Shown here: in pieces, positions 29,691 to 41,127 of the stretch | Numbering within the stretch: position 1 is the first letter of the stretch | Layout: the number at the start of each line of letters is the position of its first letter | Assembly (NCBI GenBank): GCA_964247055.1 | Contig: OZ176055.1 | Coordinates: 9,362,001-9,426,000, forward strand | Reading direction: 5' to 3' | Length of the DNA: 64,000 nucleotides | Origin: Paragordius varius | Taxonomy: Eukaryota > Nematomorpha | Program-made: the position numbers and the translations under genes | The notes under the pieces: model-generated | What the model saw: only the letters and a program-made list of their open reading frames with translations | Told to the model about the DNA's origin: nothing | Databases searched by the model: none

Positions 29691-30773
29691 CAAAAATTTG
29701 TAAAAAATAAAATTTTAAAAACAATATCTATTTTTAAAAATAGATTTAGTTGATATAAAAATTAAACATATATAATGAATTATTATGCTATCTCGCTTTT
29801 TTGATTTTTTTAAGAGAGCCAGCTCATTTTAGACCAGAACAAATTTTGACTGGGGTTCTCATCTAAAAACTCAATTTTTTTAGTATTGATGTTTGCTTTT
29901 TATGTAGTCGATGATATATTTTAGTAATTGACTTTGGGCACTTACCACAAAATCATAAGAGCTCTCTTTTATCATTCGTTTGGGCTATAACCAAGATAAT
30001 CATGATAATCCTGTCACTTTTTCTATCTAGGATTTATCTGGCACATTGACTTACGATTGGTATATAAAGTGAGTTCCTCTTTTGTGGTAATTGTTTGATA
30101 TCGTAAAATCACAAAACCACCGGACATTATGCTAAGTAAACTAGTAAAGTCTAAATTCTTCATAAAACAATTTAAATATATAACATATAATTTTTAATAT
30201 AAAATACCTAACTCTTAATTTTTTGGTCCCTACAAAATGGACTGTTTTATCAGAGCCCCAAAAAGTCAAAATTTTACAAAAATAATATTTTGGAAGTGCT
30301 GTACATATCATAAAGATTTAGGTGTCAGAATCCGGGATAAAGTACGGTCGGATTATTCGACTATTAGAGACAAAACCTTGATCAGCAGTTTCTGTCGGGA
30401 GTTGGGATTCAGAAAACGGGATATGTGCAAGCGCTTTAAATCGATGTTTTGACAAACCAAACTACAAATTTATTTCTAACTTACATCTAACCGTACAAGC
30501 AGACTAAATCACATTTATTCAATAATGACAAATCGACTTCGATCTAAACAACATTACAGATATATACAAATATATATTCTTCAAAAATGACAATTTAAAT
30601 AATTAAAGTAAATATATATGTAAATTAAGCAGTAAATATAATTTACAAAGCCAAATATTTAAAAAATAAATATGTTTTAAAAAATAGTTTGCTGATAATG
30701 CTACATTCCATATAACTGATGTCATCAACATGCTTTCCAAATTAATTTAAACGTTCCAGTTTTTTTAGGTTAA
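29691..30773. other. Intergenic region upstream of FAM98
   Basis: No recognised gene. A 71-codon plus-strand ORF at 30237-30452 matches nothing I know and has no clear splice context. Just before the FAM98 ATG a TTTTTTTAG sits at 30760-30768, a possible trans-splice or 5'UTR acceptor. Confidence 0.5.
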
Positions 30774-33289
30774 ATGGATATATCTGAGGACATTTTATCA
30801 AAATTATCCGACAAATCATATTTGGATAGTTTAGAGGATAATGAATATTTTATAACAGTCATAAACAAACTTATTCATTCTCTCAACGTTTACCTGAAAA
30901 TCGGTGATGATCAACCTCTTGTTCATAATGAACATTTTATTAATAAACTAACCACATTTTTGTCAAAAATAAACTCTCCCATCTTAATAGATGATAACCT
31001 ATTAAAGGACGTATTACTGAAAAGAAAATTAATTGGTTTTTTAAAGTTTTAATTTTTCAGAGCATTTATTAAATGAATTGCTAGCAGCAAAAATATCTTT
31101 AAAACAATCACAAGTAAATTTGTTTGACATTTATTAAAGCAATACGTGGAAACTGGCAATTTATTTAAAAAAGTATCAAATGCCCTTGATTTTCATGATT
31201 TACCTGGCTCACCCAATTTTTTTAATGCATTTTATGACAAAGTACCTTTTTTTATTATCTAATTCTAGTTGCGAAATTATTTGCCAAAAACTATTGATGC
31301 CAATCTTCTCGGAAATAATTTACTCCATTTTGATCAATATACCTTGGAAGATTGGAACGACTTACAAAATTTTATTTGTGAATGTCGAAAAAATTTTGAA
31401 ATGCGTAAAGAGTTGTTGATAACTCGTTCTGATGTAACAATAGAAACGTTTGGTTGGTCTAAAAAGGTATTTATTTTATTTAATTTGTGTTTTAACTAAT
31501 CGCAAAAATATATAATCCTTAATTTTAAATTGATTTTGTTTAATGGATCCCATTTACAATTCTGATTCACCCTTGAACCAATAAAATTTACCCTAAAAAT
31601 AATTTAAGTCTGTTTTTGGGCTAATATAACATATTATTAATATATTTGAAATATATCTTTATGGTTTAGTTTATTTTTCGACGAAATTTCCTTTTTTAAA
31701 AATATTAAAACATATAGGTAATTTTTAATCTTAAAAAACACATAATTTATTTTAGGGTAAATTTGTATTGTTTAAGGGTGGTTTTCAAGTGTAATCATGG
31801 TATATTACGAACAACATAGTTGGGCTATTTAGGAAACTAGTTATTTTATAGATCAACCTTAAAGGGTTTATTTCTCCCAACAAGGAGGTAAATAATAAAT
31901 AAATACCATTTACACTTCAAATTCACCCTTAAACAATTTAAATTCACCCTTGAACAATTCAAATTCACCATAAAATTAACAATGTGTTTTTTTACATTAA
32001 AAACTACCTTTATTTTTATTATTTTTAAAATGTGAAATTCTGTATAAAATTAATATAATGCTGAAAAAATAATAAACTGTGATATATTTCATATTAATCA
32101 CGAGCATATTAGTCCGAAAACACATAATAATTGTTTAAGAGTGAACTTGAATTGTGTCAGGGTGAATTTGAATGTTTTAAGGGTGAGTTTATATTGTAAA
32201 TGGTATATATTAAATATTTAAAAATACAATATTTTTTGTCTGTAGGATGAAAGAGTTAATCAAAAATATGCAAACTTTCGTCAACATTTTGATTCCAGCA
32301 TAAACCTAAACATTTCCGACCTACTGGCCATGACAAAAGATATATTGGTACTTACGAAAACGAGTGATCAAGCTTCCAGAAAATATACACAAACTGCCCT
32401 AAATAGGATTCTGATTGGCCAAGTTTTGTTTTAAAATTTTTAATCGTTTAGGATTCGAGTTGATTCTTAAACACTTTTTAATGATTTTTTAAGTCAATTT
32501 GGATCAATTTCACATTTATATTTATATGTTAGAGATCAATTTAAAATATTAATTTTAAAATTCCTGTAAAATTATTTATAAATAGGCTATTTTATGAAGA
32601 TTTGGCTGTTGATATAATTAAAATATTATTAATTTAATCAATTATTGATAAGATATATGATTTTGTTGTAGGTTAACTTTCATGTGTTTAAGGATTAACT
32701 TAAAGTGTTTTAATACCATTATATAGTGTCCAAAAAACATACATACTATTAAATTTCCATAAGGCGTGATGGTATAGTAGGTAAGGCGCCGCACTCTTAC
32801 ACTGCGTGCCAGGGTTCGAACCCTGAAACTACGCAATTTTTCCATTATCACTGTCAGCCCTGGGCAGGCAGGCAGGCGAGTCTTAAAGCCTTTACATGCC
32901 CGGATACAATTTAAGTCCTTACCCTTTAATTAAAAAGGAAAAAAAGACTCTAAACTGTATCTTTTTATTATTTATAGGTATCAGATCGAGGCGGTCGTCC
33001 AGACACAGGATATGTCCATCACGAAGAACCAACACACCACATGGGGACAAGGAATGGCCCTAGACCCCAACAACACACTATTCGTCACCCAAATATGATG
33101 CATAATCCTCATCAGAATAATCAATATCAAATGCAGGCACCAATGTATAGGCACCCGCCAGCAATGTTTAGGCCAGAAACCGTACAAAACCAATCACAAG
33201 CAAATAATTTTCATCCATATGGGGGTAGACGAGTTCAAAGTGGTTATAATACCAACACCAATAATGTGCGAATGAATAGATATTGTTAA
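30774..33289 (+). CDS. FAM98: FAM98 family protein
   Basis: FAM98 proteins bind the tRNA-ligase complex (RTCB/DDX1) and RNA in animals. Exons 30774-31035, 31061-31113, 31140-31241, 31269-31466, 32246-32422 and 32978-33289 join to 367 residues. The diagnostic core is RKELLITRSDVTIETFGWS in exon 4 (human RRKLLIKRLDVTVQSFGWS), then ISDLLAMTKDILVLTKTSDQ and the hallmark VSDRGGRP at the start of exon 6. The tail is rich in N, Q, P, H and M in place of the vertebrate glycine/arginine-rich repeats. The first three introns are 25, 26 and 27 nt; introns 4 and 5 are 779 and 555 nt and hold two MITEs and a SINE-like insert. An AATAAA is at 33331-33336. Confidence 0.9.
31549..31802. mobile_element. Family-A MITE in FAM98 intron 4
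   Basis: Left CCATTTACAATTCTGATTCA, right AAGTGTAATCATGGTA. The core (TTTTTGGGCTAATATAACAT) is reversed relative to 7830-8225. Both ends have small changes. Confidence 0.7.
31914..32205. mobile_element. Family-A MITE in FAM98 intron 4
   Basis: TACCATTTACACTTCAAATT at the left and ATTGTAAATGGTA at the right, three left and three right units, TA flanks. It ends 40 bp upstream of exon 5 (32246). Confidence 0.85.
32757..32945 (+). mobile_element. tRNA-derived SINE-like element in FAM98 intron 5
   Basis: An internal Pol III promoter is visible: A-box-like TGGTATAGTAGGTAAGG at 32770-32786 and a perfect B box GGTTCGAACCC at 32813-32823. A non-tRNA segment follows (CAGCCCTGGGCAGGCAGG, ending AAAGCCTTTACATGCCCGG) and then an A-rich 3' end. 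GC is near 50%, far above the surrounding intron, which suggests recent arrival. The tRNA part cannot fold cleanly: the anticodon stem has mismatches and the T loop is short, so a functional tRNA gene is unlikely. Confidence 0.65.
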
Positions 33290-35899
33290 CCAAAAAACTT
33301 TGATAGTCAATTTGTTTGTCTGCATCATTAAATAAATTTTGAATGCCCATCGTTTTGTGTTTTTCTTGGATTATAAATGTTAGGTTTTGGTCAACTCTGC
33401 ACTTTCTTCAACGTGATTGAGTGATCTTAATAAATTTTGATTTCTTGTTTTAAGAGTTTAACAAATCCATCATATATATATTTCTATATGGTAAGATGGT
33501 ATCGATATATATAATAATTCATACTGTGCAATTTCGGCTCATTGTCTTTATTTAAAGTAAACTATTCTATTATAATGAAATCCAAAATGAAACATTTTTT
33601 GGAGCCCATACGTATTGTATTGCTAAATAACAATACGTGAAAATTTTGGTTTGAAGCCTTATGCCTCTACAAAATTGACTTGATTCCTGTTCAGATATGG
33701 AGCAATCAGCATAAAAGTGGAAAATTTTTTTTAAATGACTCATAACCACCAAAACCAACAACACGATGAGAATTATAATGTCCCTATCAAATATATATAT
33801 GCATATATATATTAAGCCAATTGCACTTCAAGAGTGTCCTTGAACACTTCATGTTGGTCAACATTTTAAGTTTGTCCTTGAACATTTCAAGTTTTTTCAC
33901 TTCAAGTTTCTCCTTCAATTCATATATTTTATCAAATTTATTCTCTTGATTCAACCAAACTTTTAGATAAATTTCCATTATCTTTTTAAAATTAAAATGT
34001 TTTTAAGAACTAAATAAAGATATACTGTTTCTGAATGTTTAAAAGTTGAGAGTTTTCTAGGCTATTAAATACAGTTTTTAGTTGAAAACATTTTTAATTG
34101 AATATGTTAAATTGGAAAAAAAAGTTAGAAAACAAAAAGTGGTTTTTAAGTGAAAATTATTAATAAAAGTGGATAAATGATTAAAAATCAATAAAATTAG
34201 TTAAAAAATTATTAAATAAATTTATGCAAAATTGTGCGCAAATCCAAACTTATTAAGTTTAAGGTCCAGCTTTAACTGTTTAAGGATCAGGTTGAAGTGT
34301 TGAAAAAGCAAAATGCTCAAGGACCAACTTGAAATGTTGAAGGACAATTTGAAGTGCAAATGATATATTTCCTAACGATTTTTTATAACATCTTTAAAAG
34401 AAGTAGCTGAGACGAATTCTTCGCATGATTACTCGTTGGATTTTATTACGTTTGGGATATGCTGATCATTTTGCCGATGATTGCAGATGTATTTGGGTTT
34501 AAATGAAATGGACATACATATTTGATGTGGATGTGGGTCTTTGTAATTAGGACTTTTTGACATGAGATTATTCGCTATTATTATTTTACATATACTTTGA
34601 CATTTTATTTCAAAATATGCCCATAATTATGAATCATACACAGATTTTTAATAGCATATATTTTTTATGGTGTTTGTTACTATATAACACTCAATTACCT
34701 TTGTTAGGTTTCTACCGTTAAACTAATATAATTATAAATGGTTCTATAATATTGGCTAAATTATTGCATATTAAGGTCTATGAAGCGCATTATAAAATTT
34801 TTAAAAAAGGCAAAGAATCCCCTAGCAAACTTTTAGCTGCCAAATATTTTTTGTGAAGTGGTTTAATAATAAAATATATTAATTTAAAAAATAAAATCAA
34901 CTTTTAAATATATCATTTCTTCATTTTGACAGTCTAGACCATTGGTACGCACTAAAAAAATTTAAAAAACCGCCGAAAATATTCATATTGTTTCAAGGCC
35001 ATGCAACATATAATATCTATAAAAAATTATGTTTGTAACATTTGCTTATATTATACTCAAGAACATAAGAAAAAATTTAACTCACAATTTAGGGCCTTGA
35101 AAAAAATACTGTCAGCGCCGCACTCTATTCTAATATTGATTTTAACCAGCTGTTATAAATTGATAATAATTATATATTTTACAGAATTAAAGTGCAAATG
35201 CCTTTTTTAAAAAATAAATTACTTTTAAAATATTTTTTACAAGTTTTCGAAAATAGGCCCCAATAGGTATCCAAAGATATTCAAAGAACTGTATGTACAA
35301 ATCTCTGGGTATAAAAATATCCTATATATATATGTATCTGATAGATAAAGGTATCATGATTCTCATGGTGCTTTTGGTTGGACATTATGAGTGATTTAAA
35401 TAAGTTATTACCACTAATAATTGTTTTATATGAAAAAATCGAAAAAATTGCGCACATTTTGCTAAATAATTTTTTAATGAAAGCTAAATGCTTCATTCCA
35501 AATATTACTAAAATACAACATAAATTATATTTAAAAAGCAAAGCAATGTTTTTTAAAACTAATTTTCAAATATAAGTCTTAGAGTTTCAATTTTTGCCCC
35601 CCTCTAAATGAGCTAGTTATTAAATGCCATTTAGCAAAATACATGCTAGATTATGATATACTAAAGTTACTTTCATTTAAAGATGAACAAATGTTTGAAT
35701 GAAATTCTGAAAGGTCATTGAATTATAAAAAGTGTTTTTATAATGTGGTAAAGGCTATATCGTTTCAACTCTGCTTTGAATCATAATATGTGGTTTATCA
35801 AAATTTTGCTTAAAATTAAATTATCTAAGTTTGCTTTTTTTAAAAAAAATTTGTTGATGCCATCCAGAATTTATTAATTTTATTACGAAATCTCGGCAT
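33290..35899. other. Intergenic stretch FAM98-mariner relic
   Basis: Contains a MITE-like element (33817-34366) and, near 35300-35600, sequence resembling the repeat at the window's end. No exon could be supported in the short ORFs (for example 35001-35210). Confidence 0.5.
33817..34366. mobile_element. Family-A' MITE: different sequence, same 21-nt iterated terminal repeats
   Basis: Left end CCAATTGCACTTCAAGAGTG, right end AATTTGAAGTGCAAATGATA. The terminal arrays repeat a roughly 21-nt unit around TTCAAGTTTGTCCTTGAAC. The core differs from family A. Same architecture (iterated inverted termini, CATTTGCA/CATTTACA end) with diverged sequence. Confidence 0.65.
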
Positions 35900-36840
35900 T
35901 GCGCTTATTTTTATGAGAAATTTAGTCCCACATCTAGAAAAAAAAATTATTGTATCGATGACTTTGCTTTTTATCACCGTTTTTTGGGTAAATTACATAT
36001 ATTTTGAAAGGCAATCAATTGCTCATCTCCAAGGTAATAGATGAATGACGTGCCCGAAAAACTCATTGCCTTTTGCAGCGAACCATTCCTTAAGCCATTT
36101 TTCAACGCCTTATAAATTATTTAAAGGCTGCTCTGCGAGGGTGTGCCTCATTGTTGCGAAGTTGTATTATTCATATGGCGCCAGGTCAGGAGGGTTCAGT
36201 TGAAGCAGAAAACACCCATCGATGGAATTTAACGATGTCTATTACCGGTATTGTTGTGCGAGGCGATGCATTGTCATTTTACGAAACCTTTTATTATGTT
36301 TCTAACTCATTCCGGTTGTATTTAGATTGATACTGGTTTTAATCAGGTATTTGTTAGCGATAGTGTTATGTAATAACGATTTCTGGAGACTTTAAGAATT
36401 CATAATAAACAATACCGCTTTGGTCTCACAAAGCACAGACCATGGTATTTTTCCCCAGGTGTTTTGGCCTTATTGTGGATCAACTGCTTGACAAGATGAA
36501 AATCACAGATTTTCCGCTTTGGATATACAAAACAAAGTCATTACACATCACTCGTCCCAAATCGATTAAGAAATTATTTTCGTGACGTCGAAGTAGGAAT
36601 TTTCAAGCACCTTTGTGATTTTCAATTTGACCTTCATTCATATTATGTGCTCTTTAACTGTTATTTGTCTTTATTCGTACAATCTATTGATTGTGCTTTG
36701 TGATACTGCTAAAGCTTTTTCTTATTGTTAATTAAGTTTAAGTTGGGTCATCATTCAAACACTTGCACTACATCGTCTTTGCAGTTGTGTAGTCTACCAC
36801 AGCGCCAACACCCTTTACATTGTCTCAAAGTTTAATTATT
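35900..36840 (-). pseudogene. Degenerate mariner-family transposase
   Basis: The minus strand, read across several frames, gives mariner transposase landmarks: NTMVCALDQSGIVYYEFL-type catalytic-core sequence near 36420-36460, a DNASPRTTI match to the DNARPH motif near 36270, NPPDLAPYE near 36190, and a C-terminal EKWLKEWFAAKGNEFF near 36080. Multiple stops and frame changes interrupt it, so it is dead. Terminal inverted repeats were not identified. Tc1/mariner elements insert at TA, as do the family A, B and C MITEs here, but no sequence link to their ends was found. Confidence 0.8.
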
Positions 36841-37620
36841 AAATAATGCTTAACATGTTTTTATCAACGGACAATTTGCACCATATGTTTCTGCCAGCAA
36901 ACTGAACTATTTAAGGCGAAATTGTTCATTTTCAGGCATAATCGAGATTATTGAATGATAAAATTAATACAAGTTTCAATGTCAGATGAACAAAATAAGG
37001 ACAATGGTCGGTGTAATAATCTTTGACGTATTCTCTCTAACCAATATTTCTAACAAATATACTTCTATATATAGATCGTGATCGATTTTAGTGATATTTT
37101 TTTATATAAATCTTTTTACGATTACCAAAAAAATATTGTGCTTATATTTGTATTTATTTAAATAGAAGCAATAACCGTAAATTTATAAATGTTTTTTTTA
37201 AATGACTAGAAACGCCCAACAAAAGCATTATGAGATTATTAGAAAATATATAATCATAAGATTTGTGTCTGCATTGTGTTATCGTTGAGAACAGATAATT
37301 TTAAGGTTATATAATAGGGTTAAAGTTTTGTTAATTTCCACATTAAATAAGCAGATATTCATATTTTATATTGTCATATAAATTGTCATGTAACTCTATA
37401 AAAATATGAAAATGCATATCATAAGTTTAATTTTAAAAATAAATATAATTATTACTGTTAAAGTTTCTTATTTTTTTAAGAAAAATACCTAAATGGGCGT
37501 TGTGTTTTTTTAAATAGCATAAAAAATAGCTAAAATTAATTGTAATGTAAATTTTAAAGGAATAAACATGTTTAGAGTTGAACGCAAGATTATACGTGCA
37601 TCACACATTCACTGATAAAT
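36841..37620. other. Upstream region of SF3B2
   Basis: No repeat of the named families and no exon seen. The SF3B2 promoter should lie here, but no motif could be assigned. Confidence 0.4.
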
Positions 37621-40422
37621 ATGGAAAATGTTGAAACTGCAAAGAAAAAATCCAGAAAAGTTTAATAAAATTAACTCATAAAGTCTTTAAAGAAACGAAG
37701 AAAAGCAAAAAGAAAGCATAATAAGGTTGAATCTACAAGCTTGGGTGTCCCTGAAAAAAGCGATGTGATAATTGAGTATGCACTTAAATATAAAATTTAG
37801 ATATGTACCTGAACCACCCAATATTAAAATAACTGATCCAAACTATCGTCATTTTTCCAAAGTTTTTAATACATTCAAAGTAATACTAACTAAATTTTAT
37901 TAATTCTATTAAACTAAATTGAATTGAATATTTTTTATTTTATGTCTTATTTAGATAACAGCAGAAGCTATCAATAATCCAAAATCATTGGATAAATCAA
38001 ATGCGACAGAACAGTTTAAGATATAACATTATAATATGTTTTTAGGAATCAAAATTTGTCAGAAACCAAATTACCCCATAATTTGCATCATGTTAAGGAA
38101 GTTCCAACATTCGAAGAAAATGACGACGAGGACGATTTGAATAAACTGACAAAAAAATTTGTAATTTTTTATTTTTTTTTAAAATTTTAAAAGAATTTTG
38201 ATAAAGATTTGATAATTGTGCAATATAGAGTAAAATATTTGCGTAAATTTATACGAAAAATTAATAGTCAAACTATTTTCTCTATATTATTTTAAGTTTT
38301 GACCTTTTCTCTTTAGAATGTTTTAAAATACTAATATTTTTTATGTTTGCTAATTTTATATAGTTTGATAAGTTTATATTTTTTTTTAATATTTATCATT
38401 TACTTTTTCTTTTAGTCTTTTTTATAGTTTAATCTTTTAAGTTTATATTTGTCCCTATATTTTTTTGGCCCTTTTATACTTTTTTTGGCCTTTATAAATT
38501 TTTTTAAATTTTCCGACATGACAAAAAATAGAAAGGGACAAACAATGTTGGTGGTGTCGCAAATCAAGAACCAGAAAAATTATCGAAACGTAAATGGAAA
38601 CAAATGCATAGGATTAGCGTTTCCGCCCTTAAACAATACGTTAAAAAACCGGATGTCGTTGAAATGTATGATATTTATGCCCCCGATCCTAAATTACTTT
38701 GTTATCTAAAGGTTTTTGCATTTTTTTGTTTATTTAATTTTCAAAAAAGGTTTTTTATTTTTAATTTAAAATTTAGATATGCGAATTCTAGAGTTTATAG
38801 TGATTATTTTACAATATTATATTGTATAATTTATTTCTATCAGTATATTATTTTTAAGTTTTTTAGTTTTATAAATTATTAATTTACCATAAACTATATT
38901 TGTTTACGGCTTAAATAATTAATTATATGATCTAAAATTGAAATTATAACCATTTTACATGGAACATAATTATGAAGTATTCTTTTAAAAACAAAATTAT
39001 ACAATAAACCTAATATACTCTTTTAAAAAAATTATATTATAATTGTTTGACATTATTTAATTAAAAATTATATGCCATTTTTTTAACCAACAACATTTTT
39101 TGCAATTTTATGACAACTATAATTATTCATTTAATTTTAAGTTAGTGATTAGTTAAATTTTAGCGTTGAAGTATATGATATTAATTATTGTTTTATTATA
39201 TAAATATTTAATGGTTAAATGATTTCCAAACATTTTAATACTGTCTTAAATTTAATTATATTTTATTTTATTTATAATATTGATGTAAGAAATTTTTGTC
39301 TTTTCTTGGAAAAATGTTGTCTTTTGCTTGAAAAAAAATGGTGTATTAAAACAAATTTTTTGTTGTTAAGATTTTATCGTATTTTATTATTGCGTAGTCA
39401 ATTCGTAATACTGTACCAGTCCCTAGGCATTGGTGTTATAAACGAAAATATTTAGCTGGTAAACGTGGATTCCTCAAACCACCGTTTGAACTTCCAGAAT
39501 TTATCCAAAAAACTGGAATTACTGAAATGCGACAAGCTATTCAAGATAAGGTTGAAAATATTGATTTTGTCAAAAATATTGTCAACGAGAACGAATATTT
39601 TATGTTAAATCTCGTAAAATTTATTAAATTCAAACTCTTTCCAAAATTTTCGATCAAATTTTGTTTTAATTAGTTAATCCATTAAAAAAGATACTCTCAT
39701 GTATCGAAAATTTTGGATATAGTTTGAATTAAATAAATTTTACGCGAGACACTTTTTGCGACAAAGGTCTTTTTTTCTTAAACAATAGAGATTTTGACTA
39801 CAGTTTTAAGATAAATGTGTATGATTGATATATTAGGTTAAGTTTATGTAAAATGTTTTTCCTAATTATATGGAATAGTATCCTATTTTATTCGTATTCT
39901 AAAACAGTTTTATCATATCTTATCAATAGAGAATGGTTAATAGATTTGAATTTATATATATATAAATATATATATGAGTAAGAATACATTGCTAGAAAGT
40001 TATTAATTATTGCCACGTCAAATAGCAAATGCAGCAAAGAGAATTATTATTATTGACTATTAATAGTAAAAATTGAAAAAAATAACTCTATAAGCCAATA
40101 ATACTGCCCCTTTAGTTGAATATGCTATTTGGCAATAATTATAACTTTCTAACTCATACTGTATATTAGTTAATAATCATATAATATTTTAATAATTTTA
40201 ATATCAAATAGTTTTATTCATTTTGGATTTGAATGTGAATGAGCTATGAAACCAAAAATTATTGATATATGTATAAAATTTAAAATGGGCACATATAGAA
40301 TTTTTGATCAATTATTTTATATTTTGACAAAAATTGATATTAATTGATTATTTATGATTGGATATATATATTATACATAAAATATGATTAAATACTCTTT
40401 TAAAAACGTAATTTATTTTGGC

Positions 40423-40453
<31 letters not shown>

Positions 40454-41089
40454 ATTTGTTTTAAGTCTATATAAAAATTTTAAGAATAAAAATAAAATTT
40501 TAAAAAATAATAATAAAATTTTTAAATATTAAAAGTATATATATATATATATTAAGGAGGAACACGCTTCGCTTAAAAGTACAATGCGTAATAAAATACG
40601 GCCAAAGATGGGAAAAATTGATATTGATTATCAAAAGTTACATGATGCCTTTTTCAAGTAACTTAATTACCGCGAAATATTTTGAAAATTTATTTATATT
40701 TTTCTAAAATTGATAATATTTTAATTTCCATTTATAGATGGCAAACGAAACCCAAAATGACTCACCATGGTGATTTATATTTTGAGGTATATATTTAATT
40801 TTTGTAAAATTATAGCATTTACAATTCGAATTTACCTTTTAACAATTCAAATTCACCCTCGAACAATTCAAATTCACCCTAAAAAGAAATTATGTGTTTT
40901 CGGGCTAATATTACTCATTACTAATAAGAAATATAAACTTAATGCATAATTTATTATTTTTTCAGTATTATGTGTATTTTAAACGCAATTTCATTTTTTA
41001 AAAATATGAAAAAATAGGTAATTTTGATCTTAAAAAATACAAAATTAAAATAGGGTGAATTTGAATTGTAATTGGTATGTAATTACTAG

Positions 41090-41127
<38 letters not shown>

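Noticed and set aside
32763-32834. A functional tRNA gene (Val or Lys)
   Set aside because: A and B boxes are present, but the anticodon stem has mismatches, the T loop is short and the acceptor has a mismatch. The sequence continues into a SINE-like body.
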